From: JAIBJN01 sp963748205
GTDB lineage: Bacteria; Actinomycetota; Thermoleophilia; Gaiellales; Gaiellaceae
Direction of reading: 5' to 3'
Length of the DNA: 64,000 nucleotides
Assembly (NCBI GenBank): GCA_963748205.1
Contig: CAVVIB010000018.1
Span: 62,001 to 126,000, forward strand
The first letter of the stretch is position 1; the number at the start of each line of letters is the position of its first letter. Of this stretch, positions 33,729-45,139 are shown in pieces. The notes beneath the pieces are model-generated. The model was not told where the DNA came from. It saw only the letters and a program-made list of their open reading frames with translations, and did not search any database. The position numbers were made by a program, and so were the translations under genes.

Positions 33729-35069
33729 GTGCAGCGGACGTCAGAGCTAAGTGCGGACGCACTTTGGGGCGAGATCTCGGCCCGTTTGCGCGACGCTCTG
33801 AACGACGCGACTTACACGACCTGGTTCGCCGAGGCAGGCGCGGGCCCGCTCGACGACGACGCGTTCGTCGTCGTCGTCCCCAACGACTTCACGCGCGAGT
33901 GGATCGAAGGGCACTTTCGAGGACTCCTCGAGGAGATCGTCCGCGACACGCTCGGCGCGGAGCGGCCCGTGCGGATCACCGTCCGCGAGCTCCAGCCGAG
34001 CCGCGACGTCCGCGTTCCGCCGCGCCCCGCGCGCTCCCTGGAGGGCCTGAACCCGAAGTACACGTTCGACTCGTTCGTGATCGGCTCGTCGAACCGCTTC
34101 GCGCACGCGGCCGCCCTCGCGGTCGCCGAGGCGCCGGCTCAGGCCTACAACCCGCTCTTCATCTACGGGGGCACCGGCCTCGGCAAGACGCACCTTCTTC
34201 AGGCCATCGCCGCCTACGTGACCGAGCACACCGGCGACCTCTCTGCGCGCTACGTGACGAGCGAGACCTTCATGAACGACTTCATCAACTCGCTCCGCGA
34301 CAAGCGCATCGAAGGCTTCAAGCAGCGCTACCGCCACTACGACGTCCTCCTGATCGACGACATCCAGTTCTTCGAGCACAAGGAGCGGATCCAGGAGGAG
34401 TTCTTCCACACGTTCAACAGCCTCTACGAGGCCGGCAGACAGATCGTGATCTCGTCGGACCGTCCGCCGCGCGCGATCGCGACCCTCGAGTCGCGGCTGC
34501 GCTCCCGCTTCGAGTGGGGCCTGATCACCGACATCCAGCCTCCCGATCTCGAGACGCGCATCGCAATCCTGCGCAAGAAGGTGAAGACGGACGCGATCCA
34601 CGTCCCGGACTCCCAGGTCCTCACGTTCATCGCCAGCCGCATCTCCACGAACATCCGCGAGCTCGAGGGCGCACTCACCCGCGTCGTCGCCTTCTCCTCG
34701 CTGACGGGCCGACCCATGACGGTCGAGCTCGCGCAGGAAGTGCTCAAGGACGTCTTTCCCCAGGGAGAGATGCCCGAGATCTCCGTGGAGCAGATCCAGA
34801 ACACCGTGGTCGAGCGGTTCGGGATGTCACTCCAGGAGCTGACCGGCGACCGGCGCTCGCAGGCGATCGTCTACCCGCGCCAGGTGGCCATGTACCTCTG
34901 CCGCGAGCTCACCGACAGCTCGCTCCCGAAGATCGGCAAGAAGTTCGGCGGACGCGACCACACGACGGTCATTCACGCGACGTCCAAGATCGCAAAGCTC
35001 ATCCAGGAGGACAGGAGCGTCTACAACCTGGTGCAAGAGCTGACGGCGCGCATCAAGCAGGCCCGTTGA
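33729..35069 (+). CDS. dnaA: Chromosomal replication initiator DnaA
   Basis: Initiator ATPase of 446 residues. Domain I (1-85) is followed by an unusually short domain II linker (about 90-105, RDVRVPPRPARSLEG). AAA+ domain: FIYGGTGLGKTHLLQAIA (Walker A), YDVLLIDDIQFFEHKERIQE (Walker B), RLRSRFEWGLI with the arginine finger. Domain IV DNA-binding signature GGRDHTTVIHATSKI. GTG 33729 with a GAGG site upstream. Transcribed away from rpmH. Confidence 0.98.
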   Translation: MQRTSELSADALWGEISARLRDALNDATYTTWFAEAGAGPLDDDAFVVVVPNDFTREWIEGHFRGLLEEIVRDTLGAERPVRITVRELQPSRDVRVPPRPARSLEGLNPKYTFDSFVIGSSNRFAHAAALAVAEAPAQAYNPLFIYGGTGLGKTHLLQAIAAYVTEHTGDLSARYVTSETFMNDFINSLRDKRIEGFKQRYRHYDVLLIDDIQFFEHKERIQEEFFHTFNSLYEAGRQIVISSDRPPRAIATLESRLRSRFEWGLITDIQPPDLETRIAILRKKVKTDAIHVPDSQVLTFIASRISTNIRELEGALTRVVAFSSLTGRPMTVELAQEVLKDVFPQGEMPEISVEQIQNTVVERFGMSLQELTGDRRSQAIVYPRQVAMYLCRELTDSSLPKIGKKFGGRDHTTVIHATSKIAKLIQEDRSVYNLVQELTARIKQAR

Positions 35070-35247
35070 CAACGCCTGTGGAGAACGCGCGCGATCTGGG
35101 GATGCTTCCGTCGCCCACCGCGAGCCTGTGGGAGACCACGACTTCTCCCCAGAACCTGTCCACGGTGGACAGCCAGTATCCAAGCCGAAACGCGCTGTCT
35201 TCCCCGTCGTTCACACTACTTACTACTACGACAAGGTTTTTCTTTAA
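35070..35247. other. dnaA-dnaN intergenic region, likely unwinding part of oriC
   Basis: DnaA-box-like sites TGTGGAGAA (35077-35085) and TGTGGGAGA (35127-35135) and a palindrome CTGTCCACGGTGGACAG (35156-35172) precede a T/A-rich tract at 35210-35247 that includes ACTACTTACTACTACG and GTTTTTCTTTAA, the least GC-rich stretch nearby. The tandem TAC/CTA trinucleotides recall DnaA-trio elements next to an unwinding site. The dnaN promoter must also lie here. Confidence 0.7.
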
Positions 35248-36388
35248 ATGACTTCCATCGATACCGTAGCCCTCACGTCGATGAGGGTTGTGTGCGGAAA
35301 GGACGAGCTCGCAGAGAAGCTCGGTGTCGTCGGTCGAGGGGTCTCGACGCGGACCAGCGTTCAGATCCTCGCCGGGATCATGGTGCGCGCGGCCGGCGGA
35401 AGGCTTCACCTCAGCGCGACCGACATGGAGATCTCCGTGCGCGACTCCCTCGAGGCACAGGTCGAGGAAGAGGGCGCGGTCGTCGTCCCGGGCCGGCTTC
35501 TGGTCGACATCGTGCGGCTGCTGCCCGCGGGCGAGGTCACGCTCGAGCATCGTGCGGACGAGGGCGTCGCGCGCCTGACCTGCGGCTCCGCCTCGTACCA
35601 GCTCAACACGTACGCGGCCGAAGACTTTCCACGCCTGCCGGAGATCGAGCCCGAGAGCGCCTTCACGGTCGACCGCGAGGTCTTCCTCGACACGATTGCT
35701 CGCGTGGGCAGGTCGGCGTCGCGCGACGAGTCGCGCCCCGTGCTGACCGGCATCCTCGTGCGCTTCGAGGGCGAGAAGCTCGTCATGGCCGCAACCGACT
35801 CGTACCGGCTGAGCGTCAAGGAGACGTCGCTGCCGGCAGGCCCAGGGCCTCGAGCTGGAGGCGATCGTCCCGGCCCGCGCGCTCCAGGAGCTTGCGCGTG
35901 CGGGGCAGGGCGCCGAGAGCGAGACGATCGAGATCGGCGTCCAGGAGAACCAGATCGTCTTCGGCGTCGACGGCGTGTGGCTGACCGCTCGCCGGATCGA
36001 CGGGCAGTTTCCGAACTACAAGCAGCTGCTTCCCGACCAGTTCGAGGCCGAGGTCCAGCTGCCGCGCGAGGAGCTCCTCGACGTCGTCCGCCGCACCGGC
36101 CTGCTCGCGCAGCGCAAGTCGCCGCTGCGGCTCCGGTTCGCCGAGGGTGAGCTCACGGTCTCGGCGCAGACACAGGACGTCGGGGAAGCGCGAGAGTCCC
36201 TGCCGGCCGGCTACGACGGTGAGGCGATGGAGATCGGCTTCAACGCCGAGTTCCTGCGCGACGGGCTCGAGTCGGTCACCGACGACACCGTCCGCATCAA
36301 GCTCATCAGCCCGCTCCGCCCGGGGCTGCTCCACGGCGAAAGCGACGACTTTCTCTACCTGATCATGCCGATCAGGTTGGCCGGCTGA
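35248..36388 (+). CDS. dnaN: DNA polymerase III beta sliding clamp (frameshift near 35842)
   Basis: Three-domain clamp; first part MTSIDTVALTSMRVVCGKDE to LSVKETSLPAG and second part QGLELEAIVPARALQELARA to GESDDFLYLIMPIRLAG lie in different frames, joined at a CCC run (35841-35843) where one C is surplus. The C-terminal YLIMPIRL contains the conserved M-P-x-R/K end. Restored length 379 residues. A frameshifted clamp could not support growth, so this is almost surely a consensus error. Its TGA overlaps the recF CTG. Confidence 0.95.
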
Positions 36389-37467
36389 TCGTCGCGCGGG
36401 TCTCGCTCCGGAGCTTCCGCTCGTACGCAGCCCTCGAGCTCGAGCTACGTGAGGGGCTGGTCGTGGTTGTCGGGCCGAACGGCGTCGGCAAGACGAACCT
36501 GCTCGAGGCGCTGCACGTCGGCGCGCAGGGCTTCTCGCCGCGGACACGGTCCGAGCCGCGCCTCGTGCGCTTCGGCGACCAGGCCGCCCGGGTGCGGCTC
36601 GAGGGCGCCGAGGCCGGTGCCCCGATCGACGCCGAGGTCACGATCGCCCCGGGCGAGGGGAAGCGGATCAGGCTGAACGGGGCCGCGCTCGACTCGGCCG
36701 AGGATCTTCGCCTGCGGCTGACCGCGCTCGTGTTCGTCCCGGACAGGCTCGCGGTGGTGAAGGGCGGCCCTGCGGTCCGCCGCGCCTACGTGGACCGGAT
36801 GCTCGGGCGCGTCTTCCCGGCCCGTGCGGCGCTTCCCGGCGAGTACGGCCGCGCCCTCGCGCAGCGGAACGAAGCCCTGCGCCGGGCCCGCGCAGGGGTC
36901 TCCGACCGGGCGGCCGTCGTGCCGTGGACGGAGCAGGTGGCCACGCTCGGCGCCCGGCTCGACGTTGCTCGAAGGGAGCTCGTCGAGCTGCTGGAGCCCG
37001 GCTTCGCCGAGCACGCCGGTCTGCTCGGCCTGGCCGAGGCCCGCCTCGCCTACGAGGCCGACCCCCTCACCCTCGCCGATCTCGAAGCGCGTCTCGAGCG
37101 GGACTTCGAGCGCGGCACGACGAGCGCCGGCCCGCACCTCCGGGATGTCTCCATCAGAGCCGGCGACCGCGACCTGCGCGGCTTCGGCTCTCAGGGCGAG
37201 CAGCGGACCGCCGTCCTCGGCCTGCTTCTCGCCGAGGCGGTCGCGCTTGCCGAGCTGCGCGGGGCACCGCCTCTTCTCCTCCTCGACGACGTGCTCAGCG
37301 AGCTGGACGCCGACCGCAGGCGTGCGCTCCTGGCGGCGCTGCCGCCGGGCGGCCAGACGGTCGTGAGCGCCACGAGCGTCGCCGCGCTGCCGGAGGTCGC
37401 CCCCGAGCCCGCGCTCGTCGTCCAGGTGCGGCGCGAGGATGGGGCGAGCGTTGCGGAGGCGGCGTGA
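36385..37467 (+). CDS. recF: Recombination mediator RecF (CTG start)
   Basis: SMC-like ATPase loading RecA at gaps. LIVARVSLRSFRSYAALELE at the N-terminus, Walker A VVVGPNGVGKTNLLEAL, signature FGSQGEQRTAVLGLLLAEAV and Walker B PLLLLDDVLSELDADRR are present. The family N-terminus begins precisely at CTG 36385-36387, which overlaps the dnaN TGA as CTGA. The next in-frame GTG (36463) would start at the Walker A and delete the first beta strands. About 360 residues from CTG. Confidence 0.93.
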   Translation: MIVARVSLRSFRSYAALELELREGLVVVVGPNGVGKTNLLEALHVGAQGFSPRTRSEPRLVRFGDQAARVRLEGAEAGAPIDAEVTIAPGEGKRIRLNGAALDSAEDLRLRLTALVFVPDRLAVVKGGPAVRRAYVDRMLGRVFPARAALPGEYGRALAQRNEALRRARAGVSDRAAVVPWTEQVATLGARLDVARRELVELLEPGFAEHAGLLGLAEARLAYEADPLTLADLEARLERDFERGTTSAGPHLRDVSIRAGDRDLRGFGSQGEQRTAVLGLLLAEAVALAELRGAPPLLLLDDVLSELDADRRRALLAALPPGGQTVVSATSVAALPEVAPEPALVVQVRREDGASVAEAA

Positions 37468-37946
37468 GGGGCCTCGAGCCTCTCGGCGAGGACGTCCGGC
37501 GGGAGCTGGGGCGCCTCGGCCCTGCGGGCGCCATCGCCGACGTGGTGGCGGTCTGGCCCGACGCGGTGGGCCCCGGCATCGCCGCGAACGCCTGGCCGGC
37601 CCGCATCGCGCGGGACGGGACCCTGCACGTGGCGACGAAATCGAGCACGTGGGCGTTCGAGCTCACGCAGATGAGCGCGACGATCCGCGAGCGTCTCGAG
37701 GCCGCTCTCGAGTCCTCCGCGCCGGCCTCGCTCCGCTTCGCGCCGGGACGCCTTCCGGAGCCCGGCGGGGAGGATGTGGAGACTTCGAAACGGACAGTGC
37801 CGGCTCCGTCACCACGGGCCGTGGCCGCGGGCGAGGAGATCGCCGCGGGCATCGCCGATCCGACGCTTCGAGAGGCGGTCGCGAGGGCCGCAGCAGCTAG
37901 TCTGGAGGCAGCAGCAGCCGGGCCGTCCGACCGTCCGTTCTGGTAG
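37464..37946 (+). CDS. dciA: DUF721 / DciA-like replicative helicase loader
   Basis: A 160-residue DUF721 protein: ADVVAVWPDAVGPGIAANAW and DGTLHVATKSSTWAFELTQM match the DciA core, which recruits DnaB in bacteria without DnaC. The C-terminal 60 residues are Ala/Pro-rich and probably disordered. GTG overlaps the recF stop (GTGA). The conserved recF-dciA-gyrB order of actinobacteria supports the name. Confidence 0.85.
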   Translation: MRGLEPLGEDVRRELGRLGPAGAIADVVAVWPDAVGPGIAANAWPARIARDGTLHVATKSSTWAFELTQMSATIRERLEAALESSAPASLRFAPGRLPEPGGEDVETSKRTVPAPSPRAVAAGEEIAAGIADPTLREAVARAAAASLEAAAAGPSDRPFW

Positions 37947-37960
37947 ACTGCATCTGAGAC

Positions 37961-37989
37961 AAAAATCCCCTAAGAGCAGGGATTTTTTT
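37961..37989 (+). terminator. Terminator-like hairpin running into the gyrB start codon
   Basis: AAAAATCCC (37961-37969), a nine-base loop CTAAGAGCA and GGGATTTTT (37979-37987) form a perfect 9-bp stem followed by two more T, then directly by the gyrB ATG at 37990. It has the form of a Rho-independent terminator or attenuator. A possible -10 TAGACT at 37944-37949 would place the mRNA 5' end just before the hairpin. gyrB has no usual ribosome-binding site. Confidence 0.7.
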
Positions 37990-40380
37990 ATGGCCAAGAC
38001 CACATACGACGCCAAAGACATCACCGTTCTCGAGGGTCTCGACCCGGTCCGCAAGCGACCCGGCATGTACATCGGCTCGACGGGGGCCCGCGGGCTCCAT
38101 CACCTCGTCTACGAGGTGGTCGACAACTCGGTCGACGAGGCCCTGGCGGGACGCAACGAGCGCATCGAGGTGACCCTTCTTCCGGACAACTCGGTCACGG
38201 TCCGGGACTGGGGCTCGGGCATCCCCGTGGCCGTCATGGCCGACCAGGGGCTGCCGGCTCTGACGGTCGTCCTCACGAAGCTTCACGCCGGCGGGAAGTT
38301 CGGCGGCGACGGCTACAAGGTCTCCGGCGGGCTCCACGGCGTCGGCGTCTCCGTCGTCAACGCACTCTCCGAGTGGCTCGTGGCCGAGGTCCGGCGCGAC
38401 GGCAAGGTCTACCGGCAGGAGTTTGCGCGCGGAGTTCCCACCGCCGACCTCGCCGAGGTGGGCGAGGCCGAGAAGGGCGACACCGGGACGACCATCAGCT
38501 TCCTGCCCGACGCGGACGTGTTCGAAGAGCTCGACCTCTCCGTGGAGACGCTCGTGCAGCGCCTCCGCGAGACGGCGTTCCTCACCCGCGGGCTCCGCAT
38601 CGTCCTCGTGGACGAGCGCGAGAGCGAAGAGACACACGAGTTCCACTACGAGGGCGGGATCCGCGATTTCGTCGCCTTCGTGAACGACGCCAAGGATCCG
38701 GTGCACAAGCACGTCGTCTACTTCGAGGGCGAGAGCGACCAGGGTGCCGTCGAGGTGGCCATGCAGTGGAACACCTCGTACGTGGACTCGGTCTTCTCGT
38801 TCGCGAACAACATCAACACGCACGAGGGCGGCACGCACCTGTCCGGCTTCAAGGCGGCGCTCACCGGCACCCTGAACCGGTATGCGCGCGACAAGGGCTT
38901 CCTGAAGGAGAAGGAGGAGAACCTCGAGGGCGAGGACGTCCGCGAGGGCCTCGCCGCCGTCATCTCGGTGAAGCTGCGCGAGCCTCAGTTCGAGGGGCAG
39001 ACGAAGACCAAGCTCGGCAATCCCGGCGTGAAGGGCCTCGTCGAGCAGGCGGTCAACCAGCGGCTGGCCGAGTTCCTCGAGGAGAACCCCACAGACGCGA
39101 AGCAGATCATCCAGAAGGCGATCTCGGCTGCCCGGGCGCGGCTCGCCGCGCGCAAGGCGCGCGACCTGACCAGGCGAAAGGGCGCGCTGGACGCCGGCTC
39201 TCTGCCCGGCAAGCTCGCGGACTGCCAGACGCGCGATCCGGCCGAAGCCGAGCTCTATCTCGTCGAGGGCAACTCGGCGGGCGGCTCTGCCGTCGACGCG
39301 CGCGACCGCAACTTCCAGGCGATCCTCCCGCTGCGCGGCAAGGTCATCAACTCGGAGAAGAACCGCATCAACAAGGTGCTCTCGAACACCGAGATCCAGT
39401 CGATCATCACGGCCGCCGGCACCGGGTTCGGTGAGGAGTTCGACCTCGAGAAGCTTCGCTATCACCGCATCATCGTCATGACCGACGCCGACGTGGACGG
39501 CTCGCACATCCGCACGCTGATCCTCACGTTCCTCTACCGCCAGATGCCCGAGCTCGTCGAGAACGGCCACGTCTACATCGCCGTCCCGCCCCTCTACCGC
39601 GTGAAGCTCGGGAGCCAGGAGCTCTACATCGAGAAGGAGTCGCTCTTCGAGGAGCTGCTCGTCCGCGAGCGCATCAAGGACATGGACGTCACCGATCGCG
39701 AGGGCGAGCCGTACAAGCTCACGGAGGCCCGCTGGGGGCGCTTCACCAAGGCGCTCTACGAGTTCGACGGCTGGTCGGCGAAGCTCAACGCCGAGTACCC
39801 GCACGCGGCCAACTTCGTGGTCAAGCACCGCTTCGTCGAGCTGCCGATCGAGGTGCCCGCGGACGCCGTGCAGGCGCTGGGCGATCTCTCCAAGAACGGC
39901 TACGAGCTCGAGAGCGTCGAGCCGACGAAGGACGAGACGCTGCGGATCCGCGTGATCGAGCGCGCGACCAGCGCCGCCCATCACGTCGACCTGCCCGAGG
40001 GCCTCTTCGCATCGGGCTCGTTCGGCAGCCTCCAGCGCGCGTACTCGAAGGTGACCGGGGTCGTCGGCTTCCCGCCCTTCCGCATCGCTTCGGGGAAGAA
40101 GGAGCGCCGCGCGGAGACCTTCGACGAGCTGCGCCGCGGCGCGATCGACCTGGCGAAGGAGGGCATCCAGGTGAGTCGCTTCAAGGGCCTCGGCGAGATG
40201 AACCCGTCCGAGCTCTGGGACACGACGATGGACCCCGCCCGTCGCATTCTCGTGCGCGTCGAGGTCGAAGACGCCTCGAACGCCGACCGGATCTTCTCGA
40301 TGCTCATGGGCGACCAGGTCGAGCCGAGGCGCGAGTTCATCGAGCAGAACGCCAAAGACGTCAGGTTCCTCGATGTGTAG
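37990..40380 (+). CDS. gyrB: DNA gyrase subunit B
   Basis: ATPase subunit of gyrase, 796 residues. GHKL motifs YEVVDNSVDEALAG, DWGSGIPV and GGLHGVGVSVVNALS; TOPRIM EAELYLVEGNSAGGSAVDAR and MTDADVDGSHIRTL; C-terminal SRFKGLGEMNPSELWDTTMD. Between about residues 560 and 720 there is extra sequence relative to short GyrB forms (RFVELPIEVPADAVQALGDL region). ATG 37990 immediately follows a terminator-like hairpin. The final codons DVRFLDV are repeated 60 bases downstream. Confidence 0.98.
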   Translation: MAKTTYDAKDITVLEGLDPVRKRPGMYIGSTGARGLHHLVYEVVDNSVDEALAGRNERIEVTLLPDNSVTVRDWGSGIPVAVMADQGLPALTVVLTKLHAGGKFGGDGYKVSGGLHGVGVSVVNALSEWLVAEVRRDGKVYRQEFARGVPTADLAEVGEAEKGDTGTTISFLPDADVFEELDLSVETLVQRLRETAFLTRGLRIVLVDERESEETHEFHYEGGIRDFVAFVNDAKDPVHKHVVYFEGESDQGAVEVAMQWNTSYVDSVFSFANNINTHEGGTHLSGFKAALTGTLNRYARDKGFLKEKEENLEGEDVREGLAAVISVKLREPQFEGQTKTKLGNPGVKGLVEQAVNQRLAEFLEENPTDAKQIIQKAISAARARLAARKARDLTRRKGALDAGSLPGKLADCQTRDPAEAELYLVEGNSAGGSAVDARDRNFQAILPLRGKVINSEKNRINKVLSNTEIQSIITAAGTGFGEEFDLEKLRYHRIIVMTDADVDGSHIRTLILTFLYRQMPELVENGHVYIAVPPLYRVKLGSQELYIEKESLFEELLVRERIKDMDVTDREGEPYKLTEARWGRFTKALYEFDGWSAKLNAEYPHAANFVVKHRFVELPIEVPADAVQALGDLSKNGYELESVEPTKDETLRIRVIERATSAAHHVDLPEGLFASGSFGSLQRAYSKVTGVVGFPPFRIASGKKERRAETFDELRRGAIDLAKEGIQVSRFKGLGEMNPSELWDTTMDPARRILVRVEVEDASNADRIFSMLMGDQVEPRREFIEQNAKDVRFLDV

Positions 40381-40411
40381 GTCGCTAGCCACGCTCGTTA
40401 AGGAGGGGGCC

Positions 40412-40438
40412 CACGGGGGAACCCTGGGTTCCCCCGTG
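40412..40438 (+). terminator. Strong palindrome between gyrB and gyrA
   Basis: CACGGGGGAACCC, one T, GGGTTCCCCCGTG: a perfect 13-bp inverted repeat. No U tract follows, but the stem is followed by TTAG, the same CCCCCGTGTTAG end as the hairpin after accA (58131-58144), suggesting a common terminator style in this genome. It would reduce read-through from gyrB to gyrA. Flanked by two copies of a 24-base gyrB-end sequence. Confidence 0.65.
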
Positions 40439-40441
40439 TTA

Positions 40442-40457
40442 GACGTGAGGTTCCTGG

Positions 40458-40465
<8 letters not shown>
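40442..40465 (+). repeat. Diverged copy of the last eight gyrB codons, overlapping the gyrA start
   Basis: The 24 bases ending at the gyrB stop (40357-40380) recur at 40442-40465 with three differences. Both copies read Asp-Val-Arg-Phe-Leu-Asp-Val-stop; all three changes are at third codon positions (GTC/GTG, CTC/CTG, GTG/GTC). The second copy provides the GAGG and ATG of gyrA. Confidence 0.75.
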
Positions 40466-43037
<2,572 letters not shown>

Positions 43038-43044
43038 GCCCGAC

Positions 43045-43356
43045 ATGCCTCCAGCGCGTCGCCCGGAGGAGCTGCTCGAGCCGGTCGACGTCGTCCGCCA
43101 GCTGCGCAAGCTCGATCTCTCTCTCGGCCAGGTCTGCCGGGTCGCCGGTGTGACGAAGATGCAGCTCGACTACTGGACGACCAAGGCGCGCATCCCCACG
43201 AAGGGCAAGAAGCAGCGCCTCTACGACCTCGACGCCGTCGAGACCGTGATGCTGATCAAGCAGGGGAAGGACAAGGGCCTCTCGCTCCAGGCGGCCATCG
43301 AGGCCGCCCGCCGCTTCAAGGCGGGCCGCTCGGCCCGGATTCCCCGGCGGAACTAG
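43045..43356 (+). CDS. MerR-type helix-turn-helix protein
   Basis: A 103-residue protein: winged helix-turn-helix LSLGQVCRVAGVTKMQLDYW with the wing ARIPTKGKKQRLYDLDAVET and a short helix KGLSLQAAIEAARRF, but no effector domain. ATG 43045 seven bases after gyrA, so probably co-transcribed. It may be a transcription factor or nucleoid-associated protein; target unknown. Confidence 0.8.
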   Translation: MPPARRPEELLEPVDVVRQLRKLDLSLGQVCRVAGVTKMQLDYWTTKARIPTKGKKQRLYDLDAVETVMLIKQGKDKGLSLQAAIEAARRFKAGRSARIPRRN

Positions 43357-43359
43357 CGG

Positions 43360-44328
43360 TCAGGACTCGCGCAGCACGCCGGCCGCCGACTCGGGGGCCA
43401 TCGTGTTGACGAAGTAGCCGGCGCCGAGCTCGATGCCTGCCAGCACTCCGAGGCGGGGGAGGATCTCGAGGTGCCAGTGCCCGCCGGCGTGGAGCCAGAT
43501 GTTGAGCGAGACCGGCCCCTCCGCCTCCCGAAGTCGCCGCACGCCCTCGGCGGCAAGGACGAGCGCCGCGGCGAGGGTCCCGCTCGTGAACGGATCCTCC
43601 TCGCACACGAGCGGCGCGGCCAGCATCTCGTAGGGCTGGCGGCCGGCGAAGGGGCAGAGCAGGATGACGCCGTCGCGCTCCTCGACGACCCGCATCCGCT
43701 GGGCGCGCTCCTGCTCGAGCATCTGGCAGAGGAGACAGCCGCCTGAGGCCTTCACGAGCTCGAGCTCCTGGGCAACGAGCGGCGGCACGTCCTCGAGCCA
43801 GACGAGCTGGGAGTGCGTGTGCGGGAGGCTGGCGCCGGCTCCGGCGCCCTCGTTGACGAGCGCGTGGACGTAGGCGAAACCGGCTTCGCGCGCGGCCGCG
43901 GCGCGGGCCTGCCAGGCCTCGGCCACGAGCTCGAGCTCGCGCACTCCGAGGTCCGAGATCGTGCGCACGTGGCGCGGAGAGTGGACGACGACCTCCTGCC
44001 GCCCGACCGCGGCCCGTCGTGCCATGAGGCCCTCCGGCCGGTCGCCGTCGCGCGGCCACGGCCCGAAGGCGGGGAACTTGTTCGGGACGACGCGCACGCG
44101 CCACCCGGGGGTGTCGGGCGGCCGCCCGGGCGGGCCGATGGCGAACGTCTCCGGCGGCGTGGCCGTCTCTCTGCCCTCGTCGAAGGGACAGCCGACCGGA
44201 TCGTCGTCGGCGTCCTGAACGGCGGCCCGCGGTGCGCCCGGCCGGCGTGCCCGCGCCGGTGCGACCACGACCCAGCGGCCCGAGATCGGGTCGCGGCGGA
44301 GCTCGGGAGGCGAGTGGTGCTCGGTCAG
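43360..44328 (-). CDS. galT: Galactose-1-phosphate uridylyltransferase family (CTG start)
   Basis: HIT-superfamily nucleotidyltransferase of 322 residues. The N-terminal RRDPISGRWVVVAPARARRP, the catalytic SLPHTHSQLVWLEDVPP (His-x-His-x-Gln), a zinc-type GCLLCQ pair and HAGGHWHLEILPRLG are present. No usual start codon precedes the N-terminal motif; CTG at 44328-44326 overlaps the slipin TGA as CTGA and gives LTEHHSPPELRRDP. It may act on galactose-1-phosphate or another sugar-1-phosphate; no galE or galK is nearby. Confidence 0.88.
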   Translation of the reverse strand: MTEHHSPPELRRDPISGRWVVVAPARARRPGAPRAAVQDADDDPVGCPFDEGRETATPPETFAIGPPGRPPDTPGWRVRVVPNKFPAFGPWPRDGDRPEGLMARRAAVGRQEVVVHSPRHVRTISDLGVRELELVAEAWQARAAAAREAGFAYVHALVNEGAGAGASLPHTHSQLVWLEDVPPLVAQELELVKASGGCLLCQMLEQERAQRMRVVEERDGVILLCPFAGRQPYEMLAAPLVCEEDPFTSGTLAAALVLAAEGVRRLREAEGPVSLNIWLHAGGHWHLEILPRLGVLAGIELGAGYFVNTMAPESAAGVLRES

Positions 44329-45092
44329 CCCGTGTTCTCGCCCTTGTTGATGAACGGGCGAAGGAGCTCGAGGGGCAAGGGCAGGATCATGGTCGTCGAA
44401 CGCTCGCTCGAGATCTCGAGCATCGTCTGCAGGAAGCGGAGCTGGAGCGCGATCGGGTTCTCCGCCATCACGTTTGCGGCGTCCTTGAGGCGCTCGGAGG
44501 CCTGGAACTCGCCCTCGGCCGCGATCACCTTCGCGCGCCGCTCGCGCTCGGCCTCGGCCTGGCGCGCCATCGCGCGTTGCATACCGGTCGGGATCTCGAC
44601 GTCCTTGACCTCGACGATGGAGACCTTGATGCCCCACGGGGAGGTCGCCTCGTCGATGATCTCCTGGAGGATCGCGTTGATCTTGTCGCGCTCCGAGAGG
44701 AGCTCGTCGAGGACGTGCTGGCCGAGCACGCTCCGCAGCGTCGTCTGCGCGATCTGCGACGTGGCGACCATGTAGTTCTCCACCTGCACGATCGCCCGCT
44801 CCGGGTCGATGATCCGGAAGTACGCCACCGCGTTCACGCGCACCGGGACGTTGTCCTTGGTGATGACCTCCTGCGGTGGGATGTTGAGCGTCACCGTCCG
44901 CAGGTCGACGCGCACCATCTTGTCGACGATCGGGATGAGGAAGAAGATGCCCGGCCCGCGCGGCGGCGAGTTCAGGCGGCCCAGCCGGAAGATGACGCCG
45001 CGCTCGTACTCCCTCGTGATCCGGACCGACGCCGAGATCAGGAAGATCAGCAGTAAAGCGACTACGGCAGCGGCGATCAGCGCGGCGGTCAT
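44325..45092 (-). CDS. Slipin (stomatin/prohibitin-like SPFH protein)
   Basis: A 255-residue protein with one N-terminal membrane helix (3-22), the SPFH domain (EYERGVIFRLGRLNSPPRGP to KVSIVEVKDVEIPTGMQRAM) and a coiled-coil segment ARQAEAERERRAKVIAAEGE. Forms oligomeric membrane scaffolds. Encoded 47 bp downstream of its usual partner, an NfeD/ClpP-like protease. Confidence 0.95.
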   Translation of the reverse strand: MTAALIAAAVVALLLIFLISASVRITREYERGVIFRLGRLNSPPRGPGIFFLIPIVDKMVRVDLRTVTLNIPPQEVITKDNVPVRVNAVAYFRIIDPERAIVQVENYMVATSQIAQTTLRSVLGQHVLDELLSERDKINAILQEIIDEATSPWGIKVSIVEVKDVEIPTGMQRAMARQAEAERERRAKVIAAEGEFQASERLKDAANVMAENPIALQLRFLQTMLEISSERSTTMILPLPLELLRPFINKGENTG

Positions 45093-45139
45093 CGGGCTCC
45101 TTTCGGGCGGGGCGAAGGCATCCTACGGCACCGCCCAGC

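Noticed and set aside
35248..36150. A shortened dnaN product with an unusual arginine-rich tail
   Set aside because: The rest of the clamp follows immediately in another frame; one surplus C explains it.
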